DNA from: Archangium_A sp035910535
Lineage (GTDB): Bacteria; Myxococcota; Myxococcia; Myxococcales; Myxococcaceae
Length of the DNA: 64,000 bases
Reading direction: 5' to 3'
Assembly: GCA_035910535.1 (NCBI GenBank)
Contig: JAMHXF010000005.1
Coordinates: 62,001 to 126,000 of the forward strand
Shown here: positions 52,161 through 62,100 of the stretch, one piece after another
How the letters are laid out: the number at the start of each line of letters is the position of its first letter
Numbering within the stretch: the first letter of the stretch is position 1
The notes under the pieces: generated by a model
Database searches by the model: none
The model's input: the letters and a program-made list of their open reading frames with translations, nothing else
Told to the model about the DNA's origin: nothing
Made by a program: the position numbers and the translations under genes

Positions 52161-52796
52161 CTACTGCCGCTCCTGGTAGAATTGATCAATCGCACTGCGC
52201 AGGCTGAGCCTCGCGCGGTGCAGGCGGCTCTTCACGGCGGGCACGGTGATGCCGGTGAGCTCGGCGATTTCTTCGTACGACATGCCCTCGAGGTCGCGCA
52301 GCACGAAGACCTCGCGGTACTCGTCGCCCAGGCGCGACGCAGCCGACTCGATGGCGCCGCGCAGCTCGTGGTTGATGGCTGCTTCTTCGACGTTCGACGA
52401 GAAGTCGGTGACCTCGTCGATGAGGCTGCCGCGCTCGTTGAAGGTCGGCTCGTCCAACGGGGCTTCGACCTGGCCCACCACCTTGCGATGACGGAGGCGC
52501 ATCAACGCGTGGTTGGCGGCGATGCGCAGAATCCACGAGCTGAACTGCGAGTCGCCGCGGAAGTTCGCGAGGTTTCGGTACGCCGAGATGAAGGTCTCCT
52601 GCAGCACCTCGGCGGCGTCGTCCTCGGAGTTCAACATGCGCAGCGCGAGGCCGTACACGCGACCCTTGTAGCGCTCGACCAGCGCCTCGAAGGCCACTGC
52701 TTCACCCGCCGCAGCGCGCGTGAGGAGGTCGCTGTCTTCGGACGGAATCAAGGGCGCGGCACCGTGAACCTTCCGACGTGACGGGTCAAGCTGCAT
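52161..52796 (-). CDS. ECF-type sigma factor
   Basis: This 211-residue sigma factor has region 2 with LVERYKGRVYGLALRML and AAEVLQETFISAYRNLANFR, and region 4 with LGDEYREVFVLRDLEGMSY and EEIAELTGITVPAVKSRL. It resembles RpoE-like factors controlled by cytoplasmic zinc anti-sigma factors. The downstream small zinc protein is the probable partner. The VWA/membrane protein pair lies next on the same strand and may be a target. Confidence 0.92.
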   Translation of the reverse strand: MQLDPSRRKVHGAAPLIPSEDSDLLTRAAAGEAVAFEALVERYKGRVYGLALRMLNSEDDAAEVLQETFISAYRNLANFRGDSQFSSWILRIAANHALMRLRHRKVVGQVEAPLDEPTFNERGSLIDEVTDFSSNVEEAAINHELRGAIESAASRLGDEYREVFVLRDLEGMSYEEIAELTGITVPAVKSRLHRARLSLRSAIDQFYQERQ

Positions 52797-52831
52797 GACG
52801 GTGTGTCGGTGAGGCGAGCGTGCTTCTGGTT

Positions 52832-53383
52832 TCACCTGCCGCTGACGAAGTGCGAACGGCGGTCGAAAAAACGCAGCGGTGCTCTCGCCCATTCCCCCGC
52901 GAAGTCGACGCCGATGCGCGCCGTGGCCTCGATGTTCCGCGCGGAGACAGGCGCACCTGCCGCAAGGAACAGCTCGCCGCCGTCGAGCGCGAGGCGGTTG
53001 TGTTTCAGGAGTGAAATGCCGAGCGCCTTCGTCAGGCGCCCCGGGCCATCGGTGCGAACGCCGTCGAGCCCTGCGACCGGCTCGAGCGCGCGAATGAGCA
53101 CCGCGGCGCCGTGGCCCGTCACCACGTTGAAGCAGAGGTGCATGCCGTACACGAGGTACACGTACGCGTGGCCCGGCGGCCCGAACATCACCTCCGTGCG
53201 CTTCGTGCGGCCCTTCGCTGAATGACACGCGAGGTCTCTCGGCCCCAGGTACGCCTCGGTCTCGACGATGCGCCCGACGCGCGGCACACCACCGACGACG
53301 TGGACCAGCTGTTGCCCGAGCAGCGCCCGCGCCACGCGCTTCGGGTCACGTGCAGAGAATGACGTCGGGAGCGGCGCCCACAT
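52832..53383 (-). CDS. 3-methyladenine DNA glycosylase (AAG/MPG family)
   Basis: This 183-residue protein fits the AAG fold. It has the catalytic Glu in RIVETEAYLGPRDLACHS, the MFGPPGHAYVYLVYGMH strand, and LLIRALEPV-like VLIRALEPVAG. The family removes 3-methyladenine and hypoxanthine from DNA. Together with the oxygenases at the window start, this is the third alkylation-repair gene in the 64 kb, though they are not clustered. Confidence 0.93.
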   Translation of the reverse strand: MWAPLPTSFSARDPKRVARALLGQQLVHVVGGVPRVGRIVETEAYLGPRDLACHSAKGRTKRTEVMFGPPGHAYVYLVYGMHLCFNVVTGHGAAVLIRALEPVAGLDGVRTDGPGRLTKALGISLLKHNRLALDGGELFLAAGAPVSARNIEATARIGVDFAGEWARAPLRFFDRRSHFVSGR

Positions 53384-53428
53384 GCGCGGCTCTTACGTGA
53401 ACCGACGGCGCACAGGCACTCGCGCAGC

Positions 53429-54133
53429 TCACCGGGCGGGGGGCGAGCCCGCGCCGAGCACATGCACCTTCATCGTCTGGCTCGCCGGCACGTCGGCCGG
53501 GCGAGACCACCACGCACGCACCAGCCCGCGCTGGCCCGTGTTGCCTCGGCAGTCGAGAAACGCCTCGCGGCGACACGCGTCGACCGACAACAACGTGCAG
53601 CGCTGCCAGCGCCGGGTCTTCGCCAGGCGTACACGCGCCTCGGCGACACACTGCGCGACGACCTTGTCGTGCTGCTGCTTTGCCGACGCGTGCGCTCGCG
53701 CCTGGTCTGCAGCCCGCTCTTCAGGCGTCGCCCCGGGCCGAGAAACCACGCCGAAGCCGAACGTCGACGTCTGGCACTGCATCGCCTCGAACTCGAGGCT
53801 GTAGCCGGCCTCCACCGACACCGGCATGCCGGGCCGCGCGCCATTCGGCCCGAGGCTCGTCGGCTCGGGTTCGCCCTCGTATTCGACGCGCAGCGTGACC
53901 GTCTCTTCTTCGTACCCACTGCAGCTGCCCTGACTCGCCGCCTCACGGCAGAGCCGAAAGCCCGCAGCGCAGCGCTCGCCCGTCATGCGCTGCGGCACGA
54001 AGCACCTGGCGGCCTCGTCGACCGGCACGGGAATCGCGCCCTGCTTCGCCGCCAACGCACGCGCCGCTTCGCCACGCGCGGGCGCGTCGTCAGCGCCGAG
54101 CACCAACACCGCCATGAGCCAGAGTGACGTCAC
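53429..54133 (-). CDS. exported Cys-containing protein, unknown function
   Basis: From GTG 54133 this is a 234-residue protein with a hydrophobic N-terminus (SLWLMAVLVLGA) that could be a signal peptide. The mature part has several cysteines (RCFVPQRM, RCAAGFRLC, QGSCSGY, RCTLLSVDAC), consistent with disulfides. A central region (about 120-190) is rich in charged residues and Ala. No family was recognised. An ATG at 54115 is an alternative start. Confidence 0.6.
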   Translation of the reverse strand: MTSLWLMAVLVLGADDAPARGEAARALAAKQGAIPVPVDEAARCFVPQRMTGERCAAGFRLCREAASQGSCSGYEEETVTLRVEYEGEPEPTSLGPNGARPGMPVSVEAGYSLEFEAMQCQTSTFGFGVVSRPGATPEERAADQARAHASAKQQHDKVVAQCVAEARVRLAKTRRWQRCTLLSVDACRREAFLDCRGNTGQRGLVRAWWSRPADVPASQTMKVHVLGAGSPPAR

Positions 54134-54190
54134 GTCATCAGGACACCACACTACGCCGCTTGTTTCGTGCGTGATGTACACGGCTCAAGC

Positions 54191-55738
54191 ATGCTGCGCG
54201 CACTCTCCATGGTGCCTCCGCCGCGCGTCTCGGGTCTGCTGTTGCCGGTCTTCTCTCTTCGCAGCGCGCACGACGTCGGCGTCGGCGACTTCGAAGGTTT
54301 CGAGGCGCTCTTCGGGTGGCTGCGTCAGGCCTCGCAGCGCATCTTGATGGTGTTGCCGCTGCTGCCCACCACGCCGGGAGACCCCAGCCCGTATTCGACG
54401 CGCTCGGCGTTCGGGTTGAACCCGCTCTTCATTCACCTCGGGTGGTTGCCTGAAGGCGTGCGCTTCACCGACGAAGAGCAGCGCGCCATCGACGAAGCGC
54501 GCACCTCGCCCACCGTCCGCTACGAGCTCGTCTTCCCCGTGAAGACGGCGGCGCTCGAGCGGGCCTTCGCGATTTTTGAAGCACAGGGAAAGACGGCGCG
54601 GCGCGCCGAGTTCGAGGCGTGGTGTGAAACGCAGCGCGAGTGGCTCGAGGGCTACGCGCTGTACTCGTCGCTCTCGGAGTCGTTCAACTTCAAGCCGTGG
54701 TGGGAGTGGCCGTCGAGCCTCGCCACGCGGGAACCCAGAGCGCTCGAAGCAGCGGCCAGAGAGCACACGAAGCGCTCGCGCTACCACCAGTGGCTGCAGT
54801 GGGTGGCCGACGCGCAGTGGCAACGCGTGCGCGCCCAGGCGAAGTCACACGGCATTCAGCTCTGCGGCGACGAGCCGTTCATCATCGGGCAAGACTCCGC
54901 CGACTGCTGGTGCTTCCCCCAGTACCTGCGCCGCGACGCGCGGCTCGGCGTGCCGCCCGACGACTTCTCGGCCGACGGTCAAGACTGGGGCCTGCCGTGG
55001 TTCGACTTCGACGCGCTCGGCAAAGACCACGACACCTGGCTCAAGCGCCGCGCGAAGCACGCCGCCGCGACGTACGACCTGCGCCGCGTCGACCACGCCA
55101 TCGGCTACTTCCGCCAGTACGTGCGCGACGAGCTCACGCCCAAAGGCCGCTTCGTGCCGTCTGAAGAAGCCGACCAACGCGCGCGCGGCCTCAAGAACTT
55201 CAAGCTGCTCTCGGAGGGCACGAGCATCGTCGCGGAAGACCTCGGCGTGATTCCGCGCTTCGCCCGCGACGTGCTGGCCGAGCTCGGGCTGCCCGGCTAC
55301 CAGGTCATGCGCTGGAGCCGCGAAGACGGCATCTACCGCGACCCGCGTCACTACCCGCAGGTCTCGCTCGTCACCACGGGCACGCACGACACCGAAGCAC
55401 TGCGCAGCTGGTGGGAAGGCGCCGACGACTGGGAGCGTGAAACCGTGGGCCGCGTGTGGCCCGAGCTGAACGGCTTTGCGCCGCCACCCAAAGAGTGGAG
55501 CTTCGAGGTGCACGAGGCGCTGCTGCGCGCGGCGTTGAACTCACAGTCGGCGTGGGCGATTTTCCCGTGGCAAGACGTCTTCGGAGAGACGGAGCGCACC
55601 AACCTGCCGGGCACCATGGGCCCGCAGAACTGGAGCTACCGCATCAAGCCCGAGGTGCAGACGCTGGCCACCGACGAGGCGCTGCAGCGCACGGCGAACT
55701 GGTTGACGCGGCTGGCCCACGAAGGGCGGCGCGCATGA
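54191..55738 (+). CDS. malQ: 4-alpha-glucanotransferase (GH77)
   Basis: From ATG 54191 this is a 515-residue GH77 enzyme. It has the early SGLLLPVFSLRS and GDPSPYSTRSAFGLNPLFI, the nucleophile Asp in RRVDHAIGYFRQY, the acid/base Glu in SIVAEDLGVIP, and GTHDTEALRSWW with the third acidic residue. Amylomaltases move maltodextrin segments between chains and process glycogen. No other glycogen gene is in the window. It lies 28 bases before the adenylate cyclase. Confidence 0.93.
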   Translation: MLRALSMVPPPRVSGLLLPVFSLRSAHDVGVGDFEGFEALFGWLRQASQRILMVLPLLPTTPGDPSPYSTRSAFGLNPLFIHLGWLPEGVRFTDEEQRAIDEARTSPTVRYELVFPVKTAALERAFAIFEAQGKTARRAEFEAWCETQREWLEGYALYSSLSESFNFKPWWEWPSSLATREPRALEAAAREHTKRSRYHQWLQWVADAQWQRVRAQAKSHGIQLCGDEPFIIGQDSADCWCFPQYLRRDARLGVPPDDFSADGQDWGLPWFDFDALGKDHDTWLKRRAKHAAATYDLRRVDHAIGYFRQYVRDELTPKGRFVPSEEADQRARGLKNFKLLSEGTSIVAEDLGVIPRFARDVLAELGLPGYQVMRWSREDGIYRDPRHYPQVSLVTTGTHDTEALRSWWEGADDWERETVGRVWPELNGFAPPPKEWSFEVHEALLRAALNSQSAWAIFPWQDVFGETERTNLPGTMGPQNWSYRIKPEVQTLATDEALQRTANWLTRLAHEGRRA

Positions 55739-55766
55739 CCTCGCGGCTCAACTGGTCGCAGCGTCG

Positions 55767-56981
55767 ATGAGCGAGCCAGACAACGCGTGGCGGGCCAGCA
55801 CCGAAGCCGAGCGAGAGCGCAACGCCTGGTGGATCGCCACGATTCGCGGCGGCGGCGTGCTGCTGCTGCTCGCGCTCTCGGCCTACCAGGGCCTCGTGGT
55901 GGGCCTCGCCGACTGGAAGGCGAACCTCCCCATCTTCGGCGTGTACGGCGCGCTGGCGGCGGTGCTGTGGCTGCTGGTGTGGCGCGCGCCGGCGCTGCGC
56001 GCGACGTCGGGCCTCGCGCTCGCGGTGGTCGACGTGCCGCTGTTGTTCTGGCTGCAGTGGGAAGGCGTGCCGCTGTCGTTTTCGCCGGGCGCCGCGGCGA
56101 CGGTGACGGCGCTCGCGTACTCGGTGTGTGTGCTGCTCGCGACGCTGACGCTGACCACGTGGCTGGTGTGGCTGGTGACGTCGGTGTCCATGGTGGGCTC
56201 GTACTTGTTGCTGCGGCACGCGGGGCTCTCGGTCGTCAGCTCGTGCGTGGCGCCGGTGCTGCTCGCATTGGTGGGCGCGGGCTCGAATTACCTCGTGGGG
56301 CGCGTGCAGTTTCTGCTCAAGCGCGTGGCCGCCGAGGCCGCGAGCCGCGAGAAGCTGGGCCGCTATTTTTCTCCGAACGTCGTACAGCGCTTGCTGGGCT
56401 CTGAAGGCACGCGCGCGCCGGAGTCACGGCTGGTGACGGTGTTGTTCAGCGACATTCGCGACTTCACGGCGATGTCGGAGCGGCTGACGCCCACGCAGGT
56501 GGTGCAGATGCTCAACGAGTACCACTCGGTGATGGTCGAGATTGTGTTCCGCCACGGAGGCACGCTCGACAAGTTCATCGGCGATGGGTTGATGGCGTAC
56601 TTCGGCGCGCCCTTCAGCGACGAGCAGCACGCCACGAACGCGGTGCAGTGCGCGAAAGAAATGCTGACGGCGCTCGCGCAGTTGAACGACGTGCGCACCG
56701 CGCGCGGTGAAGTGGCGCTGCGCATCGGCATCGGGGTGCACTCGGGTGACGTGGTGGTGGGCAACGTGGGCAGCGCCGCGCGGCGGCTCGAGTACACGGC
56801 GATTGGCGACACCGTGAACCTCGCCAGTCGGCTGGAGTCGTTGACCAAGGCCGTAGGGCGGCCGTTGCTCGTTTCCAAAGCGACACGTGAGCGCGTGGGC
56901 GACGCGTGTGAGTTCGAAGCGCTCGAGGCGGTGAGCGTGAAGGGCAAGGCGGAGCCCGTGGCGCTGTTCACCGTGAAGTAG
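55767..56981 (+). CDS. membrane class III adenylate cyclase
   Basis: This 404-residue protein has about six membrane helices (about 25-175) and a cyclase catalytic domain (about 215-400). Metal-binding Asp residues appear in LFSDIRDF and IGDGLMAYFG, the base-selecting Lys in LDKFIGDG, and ATP-specificity Asp plus transition-state Asn and Arg in AIGDTVNLASRLE. All catalytic positions are present, so cyclic AMP production is expected. The membrane part resembles a sensory anchor without a known ligand site. Confidence 0.93.
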   Translation: MSEPDNAWRASTEAERERNAWWIATIRGGGVLLLLALSAYQGLVVGLADWKANLPIFGVYGALAAVLWLLVWRAPALRATSGLALAVVDVPLLFWLQWEGVPLSFSPGAAATVTALAYSVCVLLATLTLTTWLVWLVTSVSMVGSYLLLRHAGLSVVSSCVAPVLLALVGAGSNYLVGRVQFLLKRVAAEAASREKLGRYFSPNVVQRLLGSEGTRAPESRLVTVLFSDIRDFTAMSERLTPTQVVQMLNEYHSVMVEIVFRHGGTLDKFIGDGLMAYFGAPFSDEQHATNAVQCAKEMLTALAQLNDVRTARGEVALRIGIGVHSGDVVVGNVGSAARRLEYTAIGDTVNLASRLESLTKAVGRPLLVSKATRERVGDACEFEALEAVSVKGKAEPVALFTVK

Positions 56982-57008
56982 CGACGTTCCTGCTGTAGAA
57001 AACCGCCC

Positions 57009-59198
57009 GTGTCATCGCGGCTCTCACTCCTCAGCCTGACGCTCATCTGCGCCGGCTGCGTGACCGCGCCGCCGAACCCTGACTCGCGCAAGGTCGACGA
57101 CTTCGTCATCGAAGGCACGAAGCACCTCAGCGACAGCGACGTCAAAGACAAGATCCTCACCACTGAATCACCGTGGCTCTCGTACCTCGCGCCGTGGATA
57201 ACGCCGCCCGAGTGGTTCGACCCGCTCACGTGGCAGGCCGACCTCCGCCGCATTCAGCGCGTCTACGAAGCCAACGGCTACTACCAGGCGCGCGTCCTCG
57301 AAGACGAGGTCACCGAGGTCGGCAAAGACAAGGTGAAGCTGCTGGTGAAGCTGCGCGAAGGCGAACCCGCGCGCGTCACCACCATCGCCATCGTCGGGCT
57401 CGAGGCGCTGTCGCAAGACATGCAACTCGAGGTCACCGAGAAGCTGCCGCTCGCCACCGGCGACATCTTCCTCGAGGACAGCTGGGCGCGCTCCAAGACG
57501 CTCATCGCCTCGCGCATGCGTGAGCTCGGCTTCGCGGAGGTGCTCGTCAGCGGCGAGGCGCTGGTCGACGTCGACAGCACGCGCGTCGACCTGACGCTCA
57601 CCATCGCACCCGGGCCGCGCTACCGCATCGGCAAGACCTTCGTGGCCACCGACCCCGGCGCGCAGGTGCCCCCGAGGCTCATCGCCGACGTCGCGTCACC
57701 CGACCTCGTGCCCGGCGAGTTCTTCTCCGAGAGCGCGCTCAACTCTGCGCAGGCGCGCGTCTTTCAGATGGGCGTCTTCGCCGGCGTGAAGGTGAACCGC
57801 GGCCTGCCCGACCGCGCGAATGAAACGGTGCCCATCGTCATCGACGCGCGTGAAGCGCCGTTTCGCAGCTTCCGGCTCGGCGGCGGCCTCGGCGGCGACC
57901 TCATCCGTCAGGAGGTGCGCATCATCTCCGAGTACACCAACCGCAACATCGGCTTCTCGAAGCTCTTCTCGAAGAACTCGATTCTCGACCGGCTCACCTT
58001 GAAGGCGAAGCTGGGCCTCGCCTTCGTGCCCAACGTGGTCGACGTGGTGCGCGCGCTGCCGTCGGCAAAGTGGGGGCCGGTGTGGCGGTTGCTCGTCGAA
58101 TACGAGGTGCCGCGCATCTTCGAGCTGTCGAACCTCTCGCTGGTGACCTCGGCGGAAATCCTCCGCACGCTCGACAACGCGTTTGACTACGACGCGCTCG
58201 AGCCGAAGGTCGGTGTCATCTGGCGGCCCACGCCGAACATCACGGTTTTCCCGTCGCTCAACGCCAACATCTTCCTGCTCCGCACCGAGTTCGCATTGCA
58301 GGAGGCCGGCCCCACCGACGCGCTCGGCTGCCCGACGCAACCCAACCTCTGCGTCGTCGGCTTCGTCGACTTGATGGCGGAGTGGGACCGCCGCGACAAC
58401 CGCGCCGAGCCGCACGAAGGCTTCTACGCAGCGATGAACGTCTCGGGCGGGCTCGCGCAGACCAACCAGCTGCGCCCCTTCGTGCGCGTCACACCGGAGG
58501 TGCGCGGCTACGTCAGCTTCGGCAGCGAGAAGCGCGTGACGCTCGCGGCGCGCGTGAAGGCGGGCTCACTCTTCGCGCCCGAAAACGACACGCCCATCGT
58601 CATGCGCTACTTCTCGGGCGGCTCGGGCATGCGCGGCTTTCAACAGCGCAGGCTCTCGCCGATGCGCGCGGTGCCGACGCGGCCGCTCATCGAAGACCCG
58701 TCGTGCGCAGGCCAGGTGGGCTGCCGACTCATCGCGAACCCCGACCCCACCGTCGGCGCCGCGCGCGGCAAGACGTTGCCCGTGGGCGGCAGCGGCCTGC
58801 TCGAGGCCTCGCTCGAGCTGCGCTGGGCCGTCACCGAAGACTGGGTGCTGGCCATTTTCAACGACTGGGGCGCCGTCACCGTCGACACGCTCTTCGCGCC
58901 GGGGCAGGACCTGCTCGCCACGCTCTACACGGCCGTGGGGCTCGGCGTTCGCTACCGCACGCCGCTGGGCCCCATTCGCGTCGACCTCGCGTTCCGCATT
59001 CCCGTCGTGGGTGGGCCGCAGGTCGTCGACCCCGGCGCCACCACCGCGTACCAGAGCATGCCGGGCTGCTTCTTCGGCCTCGGCAGCGGCCAGGCCTATT
59101 GGGACTCGACGACGTACGGCCCGACGCCCATGCCCGCGCAGGCCGGCATGCCCGACAACCTCTGCAGCGCGCACCTGTCCATCGGTGAGGCGTTCTGA
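57009..59198 (+). CDS. tamA: TamA/BamA-type outer-membrane assembly protein
   Basis: This 729-residue protein from GTG 57009 has a signal region LLSLTLICAGC, which resembles a lipobox. POTRA-like domains (about 30-270, IEGTKHLSDSDVKDKIL and VGLEALSQDMQLEVTEKL) precede an Omp85 barrel (about 290-725) with the conserved YFSGGSGMRGFQQRRL near residue 540. The downstream gene encodes TamB and overlaps by one base (TGATG), which favours TamA over BamA. The pair links inner and outer membrane for protein or lipid transport. Confidence 0.85.
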   Translation: MSSRLSLLSLTLICAGCVTAPPNPDSRKVDDFVIEGTKHLSDSDVKDKILTTESPWLSYLAPWITPPEWFDPLTWQADLRRIQRVYEANGYYQARVLEDEVTEVGKDKVKLLVKLREGEPARVTTIAIVGLEALSQDMQLEVTEKLPLATGDIFLEDSWARSKTLIASRMRELGFAEVLVSGEALVDVDSTRVDLTLTIAPGPRYRIGKTFVATDPGAQVPPRLIADVASPDLVPGEFFSESALNSAQARVFQMGVFAGVKVNRGLPDRANETVPIVIDAREAPFRSFRLGGGLGGDLIRQEVRIISEYTNRNIGFSKLFSKNSILDRLTLKAKLGLAFVPNVVDVVRALPSAKWGPVWRLLVEYEVPRIFELSNLSLVTSAEILRTLDNAFDYDALEPKVGVIWRPTPNITVFPSLNANIFLLRTEFALQEAGPTDALGCPTQPNLCVVGFVDLMAEWDRRDNRAEPHEGFYAAMNVSGGLAQTNQLRPFVRVTPEVRGYVSFGSEKRVTLAARVKAGSLFAPENDTPIVMRYFSGGSGMRGFQQRRLSPMRAVPTRPLIEDPSCAGQVGCRLIANPDPTVGAARGKTLPVGGSGLLEASLELRWAVTEDWVLAIFNDWGAVTVDTLFAPGQDLLATLYTAVGLGVRYRTPLGPIRVDLAFRIPVVGGPQVVDPGATTAYQSMPGCFFGLGSGQAYWDSTTYGPTPMPAQAGMPDNLCSAHLSIGEAF

Positions 59199-62100
59199 TG
59201 ACGACCGCGCCCGAGAAGAAAAAGAAGCGGCGGTGGTGGCTGTGGCTGTGGCTGCTGCTGGTGCTCGCGCTCTTGCCGGTGGCGCTGGTCGGCGGTGCCT
59301 TCGTCTTCCTCGGCACCGACGCCGGTGAACGAATGGTGCGCGCGCAGGTGCTCGCGATTGCCAATGACACGCTCGCGGGGAAAATCGACGCGAGCGAAGT
59401 GCGCCTCGAGGGAGGGCACCTCGTGCTGCGCGACGTGAAGCTCTACACGCCCGAAGGCGAGCTGGCGGCGACCATCGCGCTCGTCGACGCGTGGGTCGAC
59501 CTGCCGTCGCTCGCGGGGCAGGTGGTGAAAATCACCAGCATCACCGTCGACGCGCCCGAGCTCTTTCTCAAGCAAGACGAGCGCGGCCTGAACCTGCTGC
59601 GCGCCGTGGCGCTCAAGAACCCGTCACCGCCGTCGACCGACACCACGCCGAACAAGTGGCGTGTAGAGCTCGACGCCATCGCACTGACGAAGGGCGCCAT
59701 CGACTTTCAACTCGACGAGCGCCGCATCACCACCAGAGACCTCGGCATCACCGGTGACGCACGCGTGAAGCTCGACCCGCTCGAGCTTCACGGCGACCTC
59801 GCGCTCGCGTCGCTCGTCACCGCGCCACTCGAAGAGCAGCTGTCTGTCACGCTGCGCGCTGCCACCACCGGAGGGCCGCAGACGTTCGGGCTCGCCGTGG
59901 CGCTCGGCGGCACGAAGCTCAACGGCACCCTCGAGCTGCCGACCACCGTGTTGACCATCGACGAGCTGGTCGCCGCGCCGCGCGAACTGACGGCCTTCGT
60001 GCCGCAGTGGCCGCTCAAGCCGGCGGTGCTGGGCAAAGGGAAGCTCAGCCTTCAAGGAGCCGCGCTCGAATTGAACGCGGGCGCGGCGAAGGTCGTCGCC
60101 AACGCGAAGTACGACCTCGACAAGAACGCCGCCGAGTCGTTCGCGCTGAAGGTGAGCGGCGTCGACCTCCAGGAGCTCATCGGCGCAGAGCTGAAGTCAG
60201 ACATCGCTGCCGACGCGGCGGGCTCGCTCGCCGACTGGCGGCCTGAAACGCTGACCGGCGACGTCAAGGTGAACGCGAAGTGGGTCGACGGCAAATACCC
60301 GTTGGCGGCCGTCGTCATCGAAGCGGGGGCGAAGCGCGGCGCCATCTCCATACCCAAAGCCGAGGTGACCTCGCCCGGCGTGCTGCTCACCACGCGCGGC
60401 ACCGTCTCGAAAGAGCAGCTCGACCTCTCGGGCACGCTGACCGCCAAAGACCTCAAGCAGGTCGACGCCACGCTGCGCCGCTTCGCGCGCGTCGACGTCG
60501 GAGGCCTCGCCGGCAAGGGCGCGTTGTCGCTCTCGGTGAAGGGCCCACCGACGCGCCCGGCGGTGAAGGCCGTCGGCAAGCTGGAGGGCCTGCGCGTGGC
60601 CACGCTCGCCATCGACGTGCTCGACATCGACGCCGACGTGCCCGACGTCACCAGCCCGCTCGACACCGACATTCTGCTGCACGCGAAGCGGGTGAAGCTG
60701 GGCGACCGGCAGTTCGACGAAGTGACGCTCGACTTCTACACGCACGGCCGCGCGTTCGACCTCGACGTGACGACCAAGGGCCTGGGCGACCTGACGCTGC
60801 ACCTCATCGGCACGCTCGACGCCGACAACCTGGGCGCGGCGTTGAACACTGCGAAGCTCAAGGCCACGCAGGCCGAGTGGGCGCTGGAGGCACCGACGCG
60901 CGTGGCGTGGAAAGACGGCGTGGTGGTCGACCCGTTCATGCTGCGCGACGGCGAGCAGCGCCTCCAGGGGCACGTGACGTGGGCGCCGCGCAGCGTCGAC
61001 GCCAGCATCACCGCGACGGCCGTGAACCTCGCGAAGCTACCCACCATCGCCGCGCCCACCTCGCTGGGCCTCGAAGGGCTCGTAGACGCGAAGGTGGTCG
61101 CCACCGGCACGCCGAAGAAGCTCGAGGCCACCATCGACGCCACGCTGCGCGGAGGTCAGGTGCTGGACTTCAACGGCCTCGACCTCTCGCTCAAAGGCAC
61201 GTGGCGAGACGAGCGCGCCGCCGGCACCATGAAGCTCGCCAGCACGCTGGGCACGCTCGACGGCACCTTCGACCTGCCGGTGCTCGCGCTCATCAACGAG
61301 ACGGCCGCGCCCATGAGCGCGCGCTTCACCGTCGACAACGTGCCGCTCTCGCAGGTCGAGCAGAAGTTGAAGCAGCCGCTGCCCGTCGAAGGCGTGCTCT
61401 CGGCGGCGCTCGAGCTCTCGGGCAGCGCTGACGCGCCCAGGCTGGTGGCGACGGTCGACGCGAATGAGCTGCAGGTGAAGGTCGACGAGCGCACCACCGT
61501 GCAGGTGCGCAAGCCCACGGTGCGCGTCGAGAGCGACGACAAGGGCGCGCTGTCGGCGACGGTGAGCCTCGCGGCGCTCGGAGGCAGTCACCGCGTCACG
61601 CTCGCCACGCCGTTGACGCTCTCGTCGCTTCGCAGGCAGCCGCCGACGCGCGACTCGTTGCTGGCGATGGAGGTGACGCTCGACGTGCAGTTGCAGAACC
61701 TCTCGCTCAAGCAACTGCACGAAGAGCGCGTGCGCATCGACGACGAGCTCGCCGGCACGGTGACGCTCATCGGAGAACTGAAGGGCCCGGTGCGCGCGCC
61801 GCTCGGCGAGCTCAAGCTCATCGCCGCGCAGGTCACCAGCCCGCCGCTGCGCGACGTGAGCGGTGAGCTCAAGCTCATCGCCGAGCGAGACCGCACGATG
61901 CTCAAGGGCAACGCCGCGCTCGCTGGCAAGCCGGCCCTCGAGCTCGACGTGTCGATGGCGGCGGCCGTCTCGAAGGCGCTCGACGTGGTGCTCGACGCGG
62001 AGGCCGACAGCGACGGCGTGTTGTCGCTGCTGCAGGTCACGCCCGTCAAAGCGCTGGTGGTGCTCTCGCCCTTCGAGCTCGCGCAGGTGCTGACGCTGCG

